Positions 1 through 8,954 of a DNA stretch of 64,000 nucleotides are shown one piece after another (positions within the stretch are counted from its first letter, which is position 1; each line of letters begins with the position of its first letter). The notes under the pieces are model-generated. The model had not been told where the DNA came from and did no database searches. It was given only the letters and a program-made list of their open reading frames with translations. Location: NCBI GenBank assembly GCA_025356665.1, contig JANXRV010000146.1:51581-115580 (forward strand), read 5' to 3'. A program made the position numbers and the translations under genes. Origin of the DNA: CAITSH01 sp025356665. Its GTDB lineage: Bacteria > Pseudomonadota > Gammaproteobacteria > Burkholderiales > SG8-39.

Positions 1-202
1 CCACGTTGCCGTGCTCACTTCTATGATGGTGCTGGTCGTGACCTGTGTCGCGACCCTGATCAATCGCGGCCTCGCCGATGGATTTGTTCTGAGCTGGCTT
101 ACGACCTGGTTGATGTCCTGGCCGATCGCCTGGGCGACCGCATTGCTGTGGGGGCCGATGGCGAACAAGCTCACCCGCCTTGTCGTCGAAGAGCCCGCCT
201 GA
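1..202 (+). CDS. DUF2798 family membrane protein (3' part)
   Basis: The open frame enters from the left edge (frame from base 2) and ends at 202, so the start lies outside the window. The visible ~67 residues form two hydrophobic segments separated by a short loop containing Gly-Leu-Ala-Asp-Gly-Phe, ending in a basic/acidic tail. Two short membrane helices with a central Trp-rich turn are the usual layout of DUF2798 proteins, which are small membrane proteins of unknown function. The stop codon is 1 base before the ATG of the downstream ABC ATPase, so the two genes may be co-transcribed. The family call rests on remembered pattern only. Confidence 0.6.
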   Translation, partial: HVAVLTSMMVLVVTCVATLINRGLADGFVLSWLTTWLMSWPIAWATALLWGPMANKLTRLVVEEPA

Positions 203-203
203 G

Positions 204-866
204 ATGCTGCTGCGCATCGAGTCGCTCGGGAAGACTTACCACGGCCTGCGTGAGCGCAAAGTGCTGCGCGACGTGTCGCTGGTGCTCGATGCCGGTGAGT
301 ACGTGGCCGTGATGGGAGAGTCGGGCATCGGCAAGTCCACGCTGCTCAATCTGGTTGCGGGCCTCGACACGCCCGATAGCGGCCGTATCCTGCTCGATGA
401 TCGCGAACTGGGCCTGATGGATGACGATGCGCTGACACGCCTGCGCCGCGACACCATGGGCTTTGTCTTCCAGGCTTTCCACATCCTGCCGTATCTCACG
501 GTGGCACAAAACGTCGCGCTGCCGCTGCTTCTCGCAGACGTGGCTGACTCCGCGGCACCGGTACAGGCGATGCTCGAGGCGGTCAGGCTGGGCGATCGCG
601 GCGACAGCCTGCCACGCGAGCTCTCGGGAGGCGAACTGCAGCGCGTCGCCATCGCCCGCGCGCTGGTGCACCGTCCGCGCCTGGTGCTGGCCGACGAGCC
701 CACCGGCAACCTCGACCCGGAAAGCGCGGCGCAGGTGCTGGCGCTGTTGCGCGAGCGTGTCAAGTCGGTCAACGCCGCCGGCATCCTGGTGACGCATTCG
801 CATGCCGCTGCCGCGACCGCCGATCGCGTGCTGATCCTCGGCGCCGACGGTCTGCGGCCGGCCTGA
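204..866 (+). CDS. ABC transporter ATPase, LolD/MacB/YbbA type
   Basis: This 220-residue protein is a complete nucleotide-binding domain. Walker A (GESGIGKST) lies near residues 38-46, and a Q-loop, the signature LSGGELQRVAIARA, Walker B LVLADEPTGNLD and the H-loop THSH follow. The TG-N-LD form of Walker B is typical of the LolD/MacB/FtsE subgroup. The ATG at 204 is chosen because it places the conserved beta-strand start correctly; an upstream TTG at 180 would overlap the preceding gene. The FtsX-type permease follows at 1052, so this is very likely its energising subunit at the inner membrane. A palindromic repeat separates the two genes. Confidence 0.93.
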   Translation: MLLRIESLGKTYHGLRERKVLRDVSLVLDAGEYVAVMGESGIGKSTLLNLVAGLDTPDSGRILLDDRELGLMDDDALTRLRRDTMGFVFQAFHILPYLTVAQNVALPLLLADVADSAAPVQAMLEAVRLGDRGDSLPRELSGGELQRVAIARALVHRPRLVLADEPTGNLDPESAAQVLALLRERVKSVNAAGILVTHSHAAAATADRVLILGADGLRPA

Positions 867-874
867 GCATGCTT

Positions 875-938
875 GTCATCGCGTGGAGCGAAGCGACGCC
901 CCGAAGGAAGTCCCCGGAGGGGGCGAAGCGATCCCGTC
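875..938. repeat. Degenerate arm related to the 93-bp palindrome
   Basis: Bases 875-898 and 923-938 resemble the left arm of the 93-bp repeat that follows at 948 (GTCAT-GCG-GGAGCG-AGCGACG and GCGAAGCGATCCCGTC). A GC-rich 24-base stretch interrupts them. This looks like an older, damaged or GC-shifted copy next to the intact one. The assignment is by eye. Confidence 0.45.
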
Positions 939-947
939 ACCGACGCT

Positions 948-1040
948 GTCATTGCGAGGAACGCAGTGACGAAGCAATCTCGTCGCATAGCGGCGTTTTT
1001 CGCGAGCGCAATGAGATTGCTTCGCTGCGCTCGCAATGAC
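948..1040. repeat. 93-bp imperfect palindromic repeat, copy 1
   Basis: The element starts GTCATTGCGAGG and ends CTCGCAATGAC. Its arms of about 30-35 bases are reverse complements of each other (left ..GAAGCAATCTCGT, right ..GAGATTGCTTCG), and the centre is variable. Copies of exactly the same length lie at 30195-30287 and 52698-52790. This copy sits between the ATPase and permease genes of one operon, so it would be transcribed and could fold into a long hairpin. Its end reaches to within 11 bases of the permease start. Confidence 0.85.
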
Positions 1041-1051
1041 ATGACTTTATT

Positions 1052-3649
1052 TTGAAACTGAATCGTAATCTGTCGCGATTGCTGCGCTTCCTGCCCTTGG
1101 CGTTGGCGCCGCTGCGCCTGCACAAGGGCAGGGCCTTTGTCTCCATGCTGGCCATCGCCCTGGGTGTGGCGATGGGCTATGCGATACAAATCATCAACCG
1201 CGCGGCATTGGGCGAAATGGAGCAGGCGGTGCAGACCCTTTCGGGCGCGGCCGACCTGGAGGTGCGCGGACCGCGCACCGGGTTTGACGAAACCGTTTAC
1301 GCCCGACTCGCGCGCATGCCCGGGATTGCGGTTGCCAGCCCCGTACTGGAACTGGAGTTGCGTGTGGTCGATTCGGATGCCGCCGCGGACAAACGCGACA
1401 ATGCACCCCGGCCGGTGTTGCGCGTGCTCGGCCTTGACGCCTTTCGTGCCGGGCACATCCAGCCTGAATTGATTGCCATGCAATCGGCCCCGGGTTCGGT
1501 CGACAGCCTTGACATGCTGCGGCCGGACACGCTGTTCCTGAGCCCGGCGGCCGCGAATTTTCTCAAGCTTAAACCGGGTGACACGCTCAGCCTGCGCGCC
1601 GGCCTTGGTGAAAAGCCGTTCCGCGTCGCCGGCCTGCTTGCCGCAGGGGGCGAGCGCTATGCGGTGATGGACATCGCCGCGGCACAGGAAGCCTTTGGCG
1701 TCACGGCGACCAAGGCCGCGCCGGGCCTGATCAACCGCATCGACCTGCGCCTGCGTCCCGGCGCCGACGCCGAGCGCGTGCGCGAAGCCATCGCCGCCAT
1801 GCTGCCGGCCGGGCTTTTCATCGAGGCGCCGCGCGTCAACGTCACGCGCAATGCCACGCTGACGCGCGCCTATCGCGTCAACCTCAATGTGCTGGCGTTG
1901 ATGGCCTTGTTTACCGGCGGCTTCCTGGTGTTCTCCACCCAGGCGCTGACGGTGGTGCAGCGGCGCAGCCAGCTGGCCTTGTTGCGCGTGCTGGGCGTGA
2001 CGCGCCGCGGCCTGGCGGCCTTGCTGCTCGCCGAGGCCGCGGTGATCGGCCTCGCCGGGGCGCTCGCCGGCCTCGCGCTTGGTCATGGTGCGGCCTCGGT
2101 GGTGCTTGCGCGCTTTGGCGCCGACCTGGGCTCGGGTTTTTTTCGCGGCCTGCAGCCGGAGCTGCGTTTTGAACCGGACTTGTTGTTGCTGTTCTTGTTG
2201 CTGGGCCTGGTGGCCGCGCTCGCGGGCAGTCTTGTTCCCGCCCTTGAAGCGGCGCAGGCCGCGCCCGCCCAGGCGCTCAAGGCCGGCGACGAGCAGCAGG
2301 CCCTGGCCCGGCTGCGCCGCGCCTGGCCGGGCCTGGTTTGCCTGGCCAGCGGCGCATTGCTGACGCTTGCCGGCCCGGTCAACGGCCTGCCATTGGCCGG
2401 CTACCTGTCCATCGCCCTGGTATTGTTTGGCACGGTGTTGCTGATGCCGCGCATGGCGGCGCTGGTGTTTGCGCGCCTGCCGGCGGGCGGGGGTGTCGCG
2501 GCGCGCCTCGCGCGCCTGCAGCTCGCGGCATCGCCGGGACAGGCGACGGTAAGCCTTGCGGCCATCGTGGCGAGTTTTTCGCTTATGGTGGCGATGGCCA
2601 TCATGGTCTCCTCATTCCGCCAGTCGCTCGATGACTGGCTCAACCGGGTGCTGCCCGCCGAATTGTATTTGCGCGTGCCCGCCGGGGTGGATGGCGTGTT
2701 CATTTCGCCGGAGGAACAGCGGCGCATTGCCGCGCTGCCTGAATTACGCCGCGCCGATTTCCTGCGCGCACAGCAAATCCTGCTCGCCGAGGGCAGGCCG
2801 CGGATGGCGTTGCTGGCGCGCGAAATCAATCCGGCCGACCCCGGGCGGGCGCTGCCGCTGGTGAGCGAGGCACCGGCGCAAAAGGCCACGGCCGCAGCCA
2901 CCGACCCTCCGGTCTGGGTGAGCGAAGCGGCGGCAGACTTATACGGATTGTCGTCGGGTGGCACCGTCGTGCTGCCCATCGCCGGGCGCGCTGTGCGTTT
3001 CCATGTTGCCGGCGTCTGGCGCGATTACGCCAGGCAGCAAGGCGCCCTGGTCATGGAGCGCAGCCGCTATATTGAAATGAGTGGTGACGGACTGGCCACC
3101 GATGCGGCCTTGCTGCTCGCGCCGGGTGCCAGCGTCGATGCGGCGAAGAAAGCCATACGCGCGGCGCTTGGCGGCGACGAGCGCATGGAGTTCGGCGAAC
3201 CGGGTGAAATCCGCGCCATGTCATTGCGAATATTCGACCGCACCTTCGCCGTGACCTATGCACTGGAAGCGTCAGCGGTGTTGATCGGCTTGTTCGGCCT
3301 TTCAACGAGTTTCGGCGCTCTGGTGCTGGCGCGGCGGCGCGAGTTCGGCATGCTGCGCCATGTCGGCATGACGCGGCGGCAGGTCGCCGCGATGATCGCG
3401 CACGAAGGCCTGCTGGTGAGCGGCCTCGGCCTTGCCGTCGGACTCGTGCTCGGCTGGGTGCTTTCATTGATTCTTGTTCATGTCATCAACCGCCAGTCCT
3501 TCCACTGGGGCATGGACATCCATATTCCCTGGGACGAGCTTGGCGTGCTGGCCGCAGCCTTGCTCGTCCTTGCCGTCCTGACGGCTCTGTTGAGCGCGCG
3601 CCGCGCCCTTGCCGGTGAAGCGGTGCGCGCGGTGCGGGAGGACTGGTGA
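1052..3649 (+). CDS. ABC exporter permease with two FtsX domains (YbbP-like)
   Basis: An 865-residue membrane protein. A first transmembrane helix lies near residues 28-50, followed by a periplasmic domain and a cluster of helices near 275-400 (first FtsX domain). More helices lie at about 430-520, then a second periplasmic domain, and a second FtsX-like block at about 735-860 ending with the usual AxxAxRxxR-type tail. Length and double-FtsX layout match YbbP-like permeases rather than the shorter MacB or LolC. The start is a TTG at 1052. With the ATPase upstream and the AttH-like protein downstream it resembles export or lipoprotein-handling loci of the AttEFGH kind. The substrate cannot be read from sequence. 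Confidence 0.9.
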   Translation: MKLNRNLSRLLRFLPLALAPLRLHKGRAFVSMLAIALGVAMGYAIQIINRAALGEMEQAVQTLSGAADLEVRGPRTGFDETVYARLARMPGIAVASPVLELELRVVDSDAAADKRDNAPRPVLRVLGLDAFRAGHIQPELIAMQSAPGSVDSLDMLRPDTLFLSPAAANFLKLKPGDTLSLRAGLGEKPFRVAGLLAAGGERYAVMDIAAAQEAFGVTATKAAPGLINRIDLRLRPGADAERVREAIAAMLPAGLFIEAPRVNVTRNATLTRAYRVNLNVLALMALFTGGFLVFSTQALTVVQRRSQLALLRVLGVTRRGLAALLLAEAAVIGLAGALAGLALGHGAASVVLARFGADLGSGFFRGLQPELRFEPDLLLLFLLLGLVAALAGSLVPALEAAQAAPAQALKAGDEQQALARLRRAWPGLVCLASGALLTLAGPVNGLPLAGYLSIALVLFGTVLLMPRMAALVFARLPAGGGVAARLARLQLAASPGQATVSLAAIVASFSLMVAMAIMVSSFRQSLDDWLNRVLPAELYLRVPAGVDGVFISPEEQRRIAALPELRRADFLRAQQILLAEGRPRMALLAREINPADPGRALPLVSEAPAQKATAAATDPPVWVSEAAADLYGLSSGGTVVLPIAGRAVRFHVAGVWRDYARQQGALVMERSRYIEMSGDGLATDAALLLAPGASVDAAKKAIRAALGGDERMEFGEPGEIRAMSLRIFDRTFAVTYALEASAVLIGLFGLSTSFGALVLARRREFGMLRHVGMTRRQVAAMIAHEGLLVSGLGLAVGLVLGWVLSLILVHVINRQSFHWGMDIHIPWDELGVLAAALLVLAVLTALLSARRALAGEAVRAVREDW

Positions 3650-3679
3650 GCGAAGGTCGGTTAATGGGGAATGGGAAAT

Positions 3680-3720
3680 GGTGAAGGGTGAAAGGTGAAG
3701 GAGTGAAGGAGTGAAGAGGA
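3680..3720 (+). repeat. GGTGAAG tandem array supplying the RBS
   Basis: Units GGTGAAG, GGTGAAA, GGTGAAGGA, GTGAAGGA and GTGAAGAGGA follow each other directly. The third and fourth units create AAGGAG sequences, and the fifth unit provides the GTG start codon of the next gene, so the translation start of the AttH-like gene is built from a drifting tandem repeat. A change in copy number would change Shine-Dalgarno strength or the start position. Confidence 0.6.
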
Positions 3721-4775
3721 GGGGCTTTCTTGCTACGCCGCTGGTGTTGTTGGCGCTGCCGGCGCTTGCGCAGGAGTACGCGGCGGTGCGCGCGGGTGTG
3801 CCGCTGGTGTTTCCCCGCGACCACGGCAGTCATCCGCTGTTCCGTACCGAATGGTGGTACATCACCGGTTGGTTGAAGGAGCCATCCGGGCGCGAGTTCG
3901 GCGTGCAGGTGACGTTTTTTCGCAACCGGCCGCGTGTCGCCGAGGACAGTACGAGCCGTCTTGCCGCCAGGCAATTGCTGTTCGCCCACGCGGCCATCGC
4001 CGATGTGGCGACGGGAAAACTGATTCACGACCAGCGCGCGGCGCGAGCCGGCCTGCAACTGGCCGAGGCGACGGAAGGCGATTGCGCGGTCTGGATAGAC
4101 GACTGGTCGCTGCGTCGCAAGGGCGGGGTCTTTAGTGCGCGTATCGCGGCGCGCGGCTTTGAACTTGGGCTGGAATTCGCGCAGACCCAGGCCCTGCTGG
4201 CGCAAGGCGGGGGTGGCGTCAGCCGCAAGGGCCCGAAGCCGGGGCAAGCAAGCCACTATTACAGCCTGCCGCAACTCGCGGTGAGCGGGCGTGTCGTGCT
4301 GCAGGGCAAGCCGCTCGCAGTGACCGGCAGCGCCTGGCTCGATCACGAATGGGCGAGCGACTATCTTGCGGAGCAGGCTGCGGGCTGGGATTGGACGGGA
4401 ATAAATTTCGCCGACGGCAGCGCGCTGATGCTGTTCCGCATTCGTGACAGGGCGGGCAGCGTGTACTGGGCCGGCGGAACCGCGCGCAGTGCCGACGGAA
4501 TACGTCGCGTGTTTTCACCGGCTGAGGTGAGCTTTGAGGTGCTGCGGCAGTGGAAATCGGCGGCCAGCGGCGCGACTTATCCGGTGGCGATGCGCATCAG
4601 GGCCGCCGGTATGACGATCGATCTGGAGCCGCTGATGGACGATCAGGAACTCGATTCGCGCGCCAGCACCGGCACCATTTACTGGGAAGGGGCGGTGCGG
4701 GCATCGCGGGCCGGACGTGAACTTGGGCGCGGTTACCTCGAGCTCACCGGATACGCGGCGAGGCTAAAGCTCTGA
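3711..4775 (+). CDS. AttH/CrtC-like lipocalin-fold secreted protein
   Basis: 354 residues with an N-terminal signal peptide (basic MKRR, hydrophobic core, ALA-Q cleavage site near residue 21). The mature part carries TEWWYITG, LDHEWAS and a Trp-rich C-terminal half, characteristic of the AttH / carotenoid 1,2-hydratase (CrtC) superfamily of paired lipocalin-like barrels. Members of this family (COG5621, predicted secreted hydrolases) are often encoded next to an FtsX permease and its ATPase, as here. It probably acts in the periplasm on a hydrophobic ligand. The GTG at 3711 has AAGGAG about 8 bases upstream. Enzymatic activity is not proven for this branch. Confidence 0.85.
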   Translation: MKRRGFLATPLVLLALPALAQEYAAVRAGVPLVFPRDHGSHPLFRTEWWYITGWLKEPSGREFGVQVTFFRNRPRVAEDSTSRLAARQLLFAHAAIADVATGKLIHDQRAARAGLQLAEATEGDCAVWIDDWSLRRKGGVFSARIAARGFELGLEFAQTQALLAQGGGGVSRKGPKPGQASHYYSLPQLAVSGRVVLQGKPLAVTGSAWLDHEWASDYLAEQAAGWDWTGINFADGSALMLFRIRDRAGSVYWAGGTARSADGIRRVFSPAEVSFEVLRQWKSAASGATYPVAMRIRAAGMTIDLEPLMDDQELDSRASTGTIYWEGAVRASRAGRELGRGYLELTGYAARLKL

Positions 4776-4793
4776 GCGGGCTTGCGCCAGCCC

Positions 4794-5324
4794 TCAAGCC
4801 GCGCGCGCCGCGGCTTGCTCCGGGGGCAAATTTTCGCTGAACGTCCCCAGCTTCGCCTCGAGAGTCATGCGTGCCAGTGCAATATTCGGCATCGCCAGCA
4901 ACAACTCGATGCGCCGGCGAACGGCTATCGCCGTTTCGCGGACGGCACGCCGACTTTCCTCGCTGATCGTGGACGCGGACAGGTGCCTGGCAAGCACCCA
5001 GTTGGCCGCCACGGGACGCCCCGGCCATATTGCCGCCGGACGGACCTCGTCGTCGTCGAACAGGGACAGCACGTAGTCGAAATGCGGTGCGCCGGTGGAT
5101 TGGAATTCATCCCAGGATTTGCTGCGCAGGCCCTCGAATTGCATGCCGGCCTCTCGCAGGAATTCGATCACTGTCGGGTTGATCCGGCCCTCCGGCCGGG
5201 TGCCTGCGGAGTAAGCGGAAAAGCGCCCCCTCCCCAGCGCGTTCAAATGCGCTTCTGCAAGTATGCTGCGGGTCGAATTACCCGAGCAAAGGAAAAGGAC
5301 ATTAAATTGGGATCGTTCCATGCC
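4794..5324 (-). CDS. ArsC/low-molecular-weight phosphatase family protein
   Basis: 176 residues from an ATG at 5324 preceded by AAGGG. The catalytic P-loop C-x5-R is present near the N-terminus (Cys12, SGNST, Arg18, Ser19), the signature of LMW protein tyrosine phosphatases and thioredoxin-coupled arsenate reductases. The following Ala-Glu-Ala-His and FDYVLSLFDDDE resemble the arsenate-reductase branch. An arsenic-type role would need extra cysteines, and none is seen beyond Cys12, so reductase chemistry is doubtful. No ars genes are nearby. It stands alone, convergent with the AttH-like gene (18-base gap). A longer in-frame start at 5363 has no better ribosome site. Confidence 0.8.
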   Translation of the reverse strand, partial: GMERSQFNVLFLCSGNSTRSILAEAHLNALGRGRFSAYSAGTRPEGRINPTVIEFLREAGMQFEGLRSKSWDEFQSTGAPHFDYVLSLFDDDEVRPAAIWPGRPVAANWVLARHLSASTISEESRRAVRETAIAVRRRIELLLAMPNIALARMTLEAKLGTFSENLPPEQAAARAA

Positions 5325-5621
5325 ATACCCTTTTTGAACGGTTGATGGGGGTGTTCTGCGCATCGCTGCACGGGAATGATCAGAATTCCCGGGAGATGTT
5401 CGGTTGGTTTAAAAGGACTTTTTCATTGCAAACTAATGACATGGCTTCCCATAGACGGTTTCCGAACGCGGAATGATCTAGGCCTGATTTCTTAACGGCA
5501 GCGCGACTGGAAAATGCGAATTAAGTTTTTGTGACGACGGGTTTTGGCTTCAAGTCCACGAAGGCGGGGACCGATAAAGTGGTGCACGGTAAAAAACACA
5601 CCCACTTGCCTGGAGTAACAG

Positions 5622-7523
5622 ATGACCGTCGGCCTATCAAAAAGCTTTATGCCCCCTGCGGGGAGCGTGGTCGCGGGCGCACTCGCCAATGCGGCGCCAC
5701 CGGTCACCGGCGTGGCCGTTCGCGAAACCTTGCAACGCCAGTTCGTCTTTATCGAGGATGGCCGGCTTCAAGATGCGCCGACCGTCCGGCAACTGCTGCG
5801 CCACCTTGAGCCGGTGCGCACGCGCGAGCCGAGCCAGCGCATCATGGCGCGCTTCTCCGAGGATGCGGCCTTGTACGCCCTGCCGGTTCTCGATGACGAG
5901 GGCAAACCGGTGGCCCTCGTTGACCGCAAGCATTTCATGGAATTTTTCAGCAAACCCTTTTCGCAGGAACTCTTTCGCCGGCGAAGCGTGCGTGACCTCA
6001 TTGAACACAAGGAGTTTGGCGGGGCGGCGCCGATCGTGGTTGACGAAGGCTGCAGCATCGAGGATGTGGCGCAAATCATTCTTGCCTCCGGGATGCACCA
6101 CATGCTCACCGGGTTCCTGGTGTGCAGCGCCGGCCGCTATGAGGGTATGGCCAACGGCCACGATCTGCTCAACATGATCACCCAGCGCAAGCAGGCCGAG
6201 CTGTATTACATGGCGCATTACGACCACCTGACCGGCATCCCGAACCGGATACTGCTGGCGGACCGGATCGAACAGGCCTGCCGCGAGGCAGAACGAAACG
6301 GCGACATGCTTGCGGTGCTGTTCATTGACGTGGACCGCTTCAAGCACATCAACGATTCGCTCGGGCACAGTGCGGGCGACGAGGTGTTGCGCAAGGTAGT
6401 CGAGCGCATCACGGCATCGGCGCGGCGCTCGGATACCGTTGCGCGGCTCGCCGGCGACGAGTTTGTGATCCTGATGGAAAATGTCAGCGACCCGTCGCTG
6501 GTCGAACTGGTCGCAACGCGTCTGGTCAAGGCGATGCGCGCGCCGATAGAAGTCGCCGGCCACTCGGTCGTCGCCACCGTGAGCATCGGCAGCGCCATTT
6601 ACCCGCACGACGAGACCAGGGTTGCGGCACTCATCACCAAGGCAGACGCGGCCATGTACGAAGCCAAGGCGCGCGGCCGCAACGGCTACCGGCGGTATAC
6701 CACCGCAACCACCGTTTACAATCCGGCCATCATTTCGCTGGAAGCCGAGCTGCGCAAGGCGATCGAGCAAGAAGCGCTCGAACTGCATTACCAGCCGCTG
6801 GTTCACCTTGCCGACGGATCCGTGTTCGGCGTCGAAGCGCTGGCGCGCTGGCAGCATCCGCAGCGCGGCCGTATCTCGCCGGCACAGTTCATCCAGATCG
6901 CAGAGGAGAGCGGACTCATCATTCCCCTGGGCGAGTGGGCCCTGCGCCATGCCCTGCGGCGGCTCAAAACGTGGAATGAAGCGGGCGTGCCGCCGTTGCG
7001 CATGTCGATCAACATTTCGGCGCTGCAGTTGCAGCGCAGGGGATTCCCTGATTTTCTCGGTGCGCAGATGCGGGAGTGCGGCGTCGATCCCAGATACATT
7101 GAGCTGGAACTGACCGAAACCGCGCTGATGCACGATATTGACGAAGTGATGGCGACCCTGAACAAGATCAAAGCGCTCGGTGTCAGCCTTGCCATCGATG
7201 ATTTCGGCACGGGCTTTTCCAGCCTCAGCTACCTGCGCCGTTTTCCTGTCGACCGCCTGAAGATAGACCAATCGTTCGTGCGTGGCATAGAAAGCGCGCC
7301 CGTGAACGAATCAATCGCCCGCGCCATTGTCGCGTTGGCGAAAAGCCTTTCGCTCGACATCATCGCCGAGGGCATAGAAACGCCACTCGAGTGCGCGGTA
7401 TTGCAGCGGATAGGCTGCCGTGAGGGGCAGGGTTACCTGTTCGGCAGGCCGATGGCCGAACCCGACTTGCTCGCATATCTGGGCGCAGGGCGGGCCCCAG
7501 ACCCGGAAAAGGCGGCGGGGTAG
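5622..7523 (+). CDS. CBS-GGDEF-EAL cyclic-di-GMP turnover protein
   Basis: 633 residues. An N-terminal region (about 35-185) reads as a pair of CBS-like repeats. A GGDEF domain (about 195-360) follows, with AGDEF near residue 277, and an EAL domain (about 375-625) with EALARW near 404. The EAL domain keeps its metal and catalytic signature: NIS, ELTETALM, the DDFGTGFSSLSYL loop 6, KIDQSF and AEGIET, so phosphodiesterase activity is expected. The first glycine of the GGDEF motif is Ala, a substitution some active cyclases tolerate. No transmembrane segment is seen, so it is cytoplasmic, with the CBS part as a likely nucleotide sensor. The ATG at 5622 has GGAG 7 bases upstream. Confidence 0.93.
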   Translation: MTVGLSKSFMPPAGSVVAGALANAAPPVTGVAVRETLQRQFVFIEDGRLQDAPTVRQLLRHLEPVRTREPSQRIMARFSEDAALYALPVLDDEGKPVALVDRKHFMEFFSKPFSQELFRRRSVRDLIEHKEFGGAAPIVVDEGCSIEDVAQIILASGMHHMLTGFLVCSAGRYEGMANGHDLLNMITQRKQAELYYMAHYDHLTGIPNRILLADRIEQACREAERNGDMLAVLFIDVDRFKHINDSLGHSAGDEVLRKVVERITASARRSDTVARLAGDEFVILMENVSDPSLVELVATRLVKAMRAPIEVAGHSVVATVSIGSAIYPHDETRVAALITKADAAMYEAKARGRNGYRRYTTATTVYNPAIISLEAELRKAIEQEALELHYQPLVHLADGSVFGVEALARWQHPQRGRISPAQFIQIAEESGLIIPLGEWALRHALRRLKTWNEAGVPPLRMSINISALQLQRRGFPDFLGAQMRECGVDPRYIELELTETALMHDIDEVMATLNKIKALGVSLAIDDFGTGFSSLSYLRRFPVDRLKIDQSFVRGIESAPVNESIARAIVALAKSLSLDIIAEGIETPLECAVLQRIGCREGQGYLFGRPMAEPDLLAYLGAGRAPDPEKAAG

Positions 7524-7626
7524 GGCCGCGCCGTACGAATCGCGTTGGTGTCGTTCTGTGTTTGGAGGCCACTGCGGCAGCGCGGCAAGGCCGCGCCGTG
7601 CGCCGCGCGCCGCGGGCGGTTCGGCC

Positions 7627-7941
7627 TCAGTTTTTCGGTTCGCGAGGTGTCGCGCGCTGCATCTGCTCGAGTGATTGCAGCTCGTTATCCAGCTTGTCGC
7701 ATCCGGCGCGCAGGGTGGCAAGATGTTCCTGCATCATCAACGCGAGGCTTTGTGTCGAAGCCAAGGGCGAAACCGCCAGGACGCGCACTTGATCTACTTT
7801 GTCCTGCAAGGCTTGCAGGGTTTTTTCGTGCTCCGGGGTGGCCGCGACAAGCTCCTTGAGCACACGGTCGCGGGCAAGGTAAAACGCCGCCGGGTCGCGC
7901 GCGGCGAGTTCCTTCCACCAGTCGAAATTGAATTCCGTCAT
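7627..7941 (-). CDS. DUF3135 family protein
   Basis: 104 residues, starting FNFDWWKELAARDP, followed by a helical region and a C-terminal Gln/Leu-rich helix. The WxxLAxRDPxAF pattern near the N-terminus is what I remember of DUF3135, a small family of unknown function in gammaproteobacteria and betaproteobacteria. The gene begins 15 bases after the stop of the cyclic-nucleotide-binding protein at 7957, so the two are almost certainly co-transcribed. It has no signal peptide, no membrane helix and no catalytic motif, so an adaptor role is possible but unproven. Confidence 0.75.
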   Translation of the reverse strand: MTEFNFDWWKELAARDPAAFYLARDRVLKELVAATPEHEKTLQALQDKVDQVRVLAVSPLASTQSLALMMQEHLATLRAGCDKLDNELQSLEQMQRATPREPKN

Positions 7942-7956
7942 CGCGGGTGCCGGCCG

Positions 7957-8862
7957 CTAGGCCTTGGTCAGTTGTGCGGCAAGATGTTGCATGCGTTCGG
8001 CGACAGACTTCAGCAGCGAAGCGCCGAAAGCCGGATTGGATTTCACCAGCTCGAGAAAGGCGTTGCGGCCGATGCCGATGAGGCGGCTGTGGGCTTCGGC
8101 CGTCGCGCTGGCGGCGCGCGCGGCGCGGTCGACCAGCGCCATCTCGCCAAAAATCCCGCCCGGAATGATGCGCTCGACCACCTTGTCCTGTACCGAAATG
8201 GCCACGCGGCCGGAGGCCACCACGTACATCAGCGCCCCGGCGGCGCCCGCACTCATGATTACCTTGCCGGCGGGGGCGGAGATCAATGATTCGTCCCCGA
8301 GAAGCTTGATAAGCTCGGCGAGCATGTCGCCATCGAGGGCGGCGCCATGGTTGGCCGTTCCCACGCCCGCGGCCGCCGCGCCCAGCTTGATGATGCTAAG
8401 GCGCATGCGCATCACCATGATGCCCATTAGCATCAGGGCGAACTCCGGTTTCTTGCGCAAGGCGGCGTGAAATTGTTTTTCATCCAGGGAAAGCAGTTTG
8501 CTGTCGGCCTTTGCCACTGCGGTGGCGCTGCGCGGCAATCCGGCGATGACCGCCAGTTCCCCAAAAATGTCGCCCTTCTTGACGGCGCCGAAGAACTTGT
8601 TCTTGGCCATCAGCCCGACTTCGCCCTCATACAGCAGGTACATGCGCGCGGACTTGGAAAAAAATCCGCCGGTTTTTTCGTTTTCGGCAAAAATCACCGC
8701 GCCGCCCTTGAATTCCTCGGTTGATCCGGTAGAGCGGAAAAAATCGTAGGCGACTGCCGGGTTGTAGAGCGGACTTTGCGCGGTTGCCTGCACTGCGCTG
8801 CGCGCTGCGACTGCCGTTTGCGCCGGGGTCGGCGGCTTGGCGGAAAAATCAAGATCATCCAT
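7957..8862 (-). CDS. Protein with two cyclic nucleotide-binding domains
   Basis: 301 residues. Two cNMP-binding (CAP-type) beta-roll domains lie at about 40-155 and 175-295. Each has the glycine-rich phosphate cassette: GDIFGELAVIAGLPRSATAVA in the first and GGIFGEMALVDRAARAASATA in the second. Both cassettes keep the Glu that contacts ribose, and Arg follows a few residues later. No helix-turn-helix follows either domain, so it is not a CRP-type regulator. It could be a signal-binding adaptor, and it is paired with DUF3135. Its place between a GGDEF-EAL protein and a PilZ protein suggests a second-messenger neighbourhood. The ATG at 8862 starts the conserved product without an alternative. 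Confidence 0.88.
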   Translation of the reverse strand: MDDLDFSAKPPTPAQTAVAARSAVQATAQSPLYNPAVAYDFFRSTGSTEEFKGGAVIFAENEKTGGFFSKSARMYLLYEGEVGLMAKNKFFGAVKKGDIFGELAVIAGLPRSATAVAKADSKLLSLDEKQFHAALRKKPEFALMLMGIMVMRMRLSIIKLGAAAAGVGTANHGAALDGDMLAELIKLLGDESLISAPAGKVIMSAGAAGALMYVVASGRVAISVQDKVVERIIPGGIFGEMALVDRAARAASATAEAHSRLIGIGRNAFLELVKSNPAFGASLLKSVAERMQHLAAQLTKA

Positions 8863-8954
8863 GGGAGTGATTTTATCTTGAAGCGCGGCGGATGCGGCAA
8901 GGCTTTGTCCCGGGGCGGGTCAGAGTCGCCACCCGGTGCGCGGTGCCGGCGGCC

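Noticed and set aside
236..2086. A 616-codon open frame on the minus strand
   Set aside because: It is antisense to the ABC ATPase and permease genes, crosses the 93-bp repeat and has no domain; it results from high GC with few stop codons.
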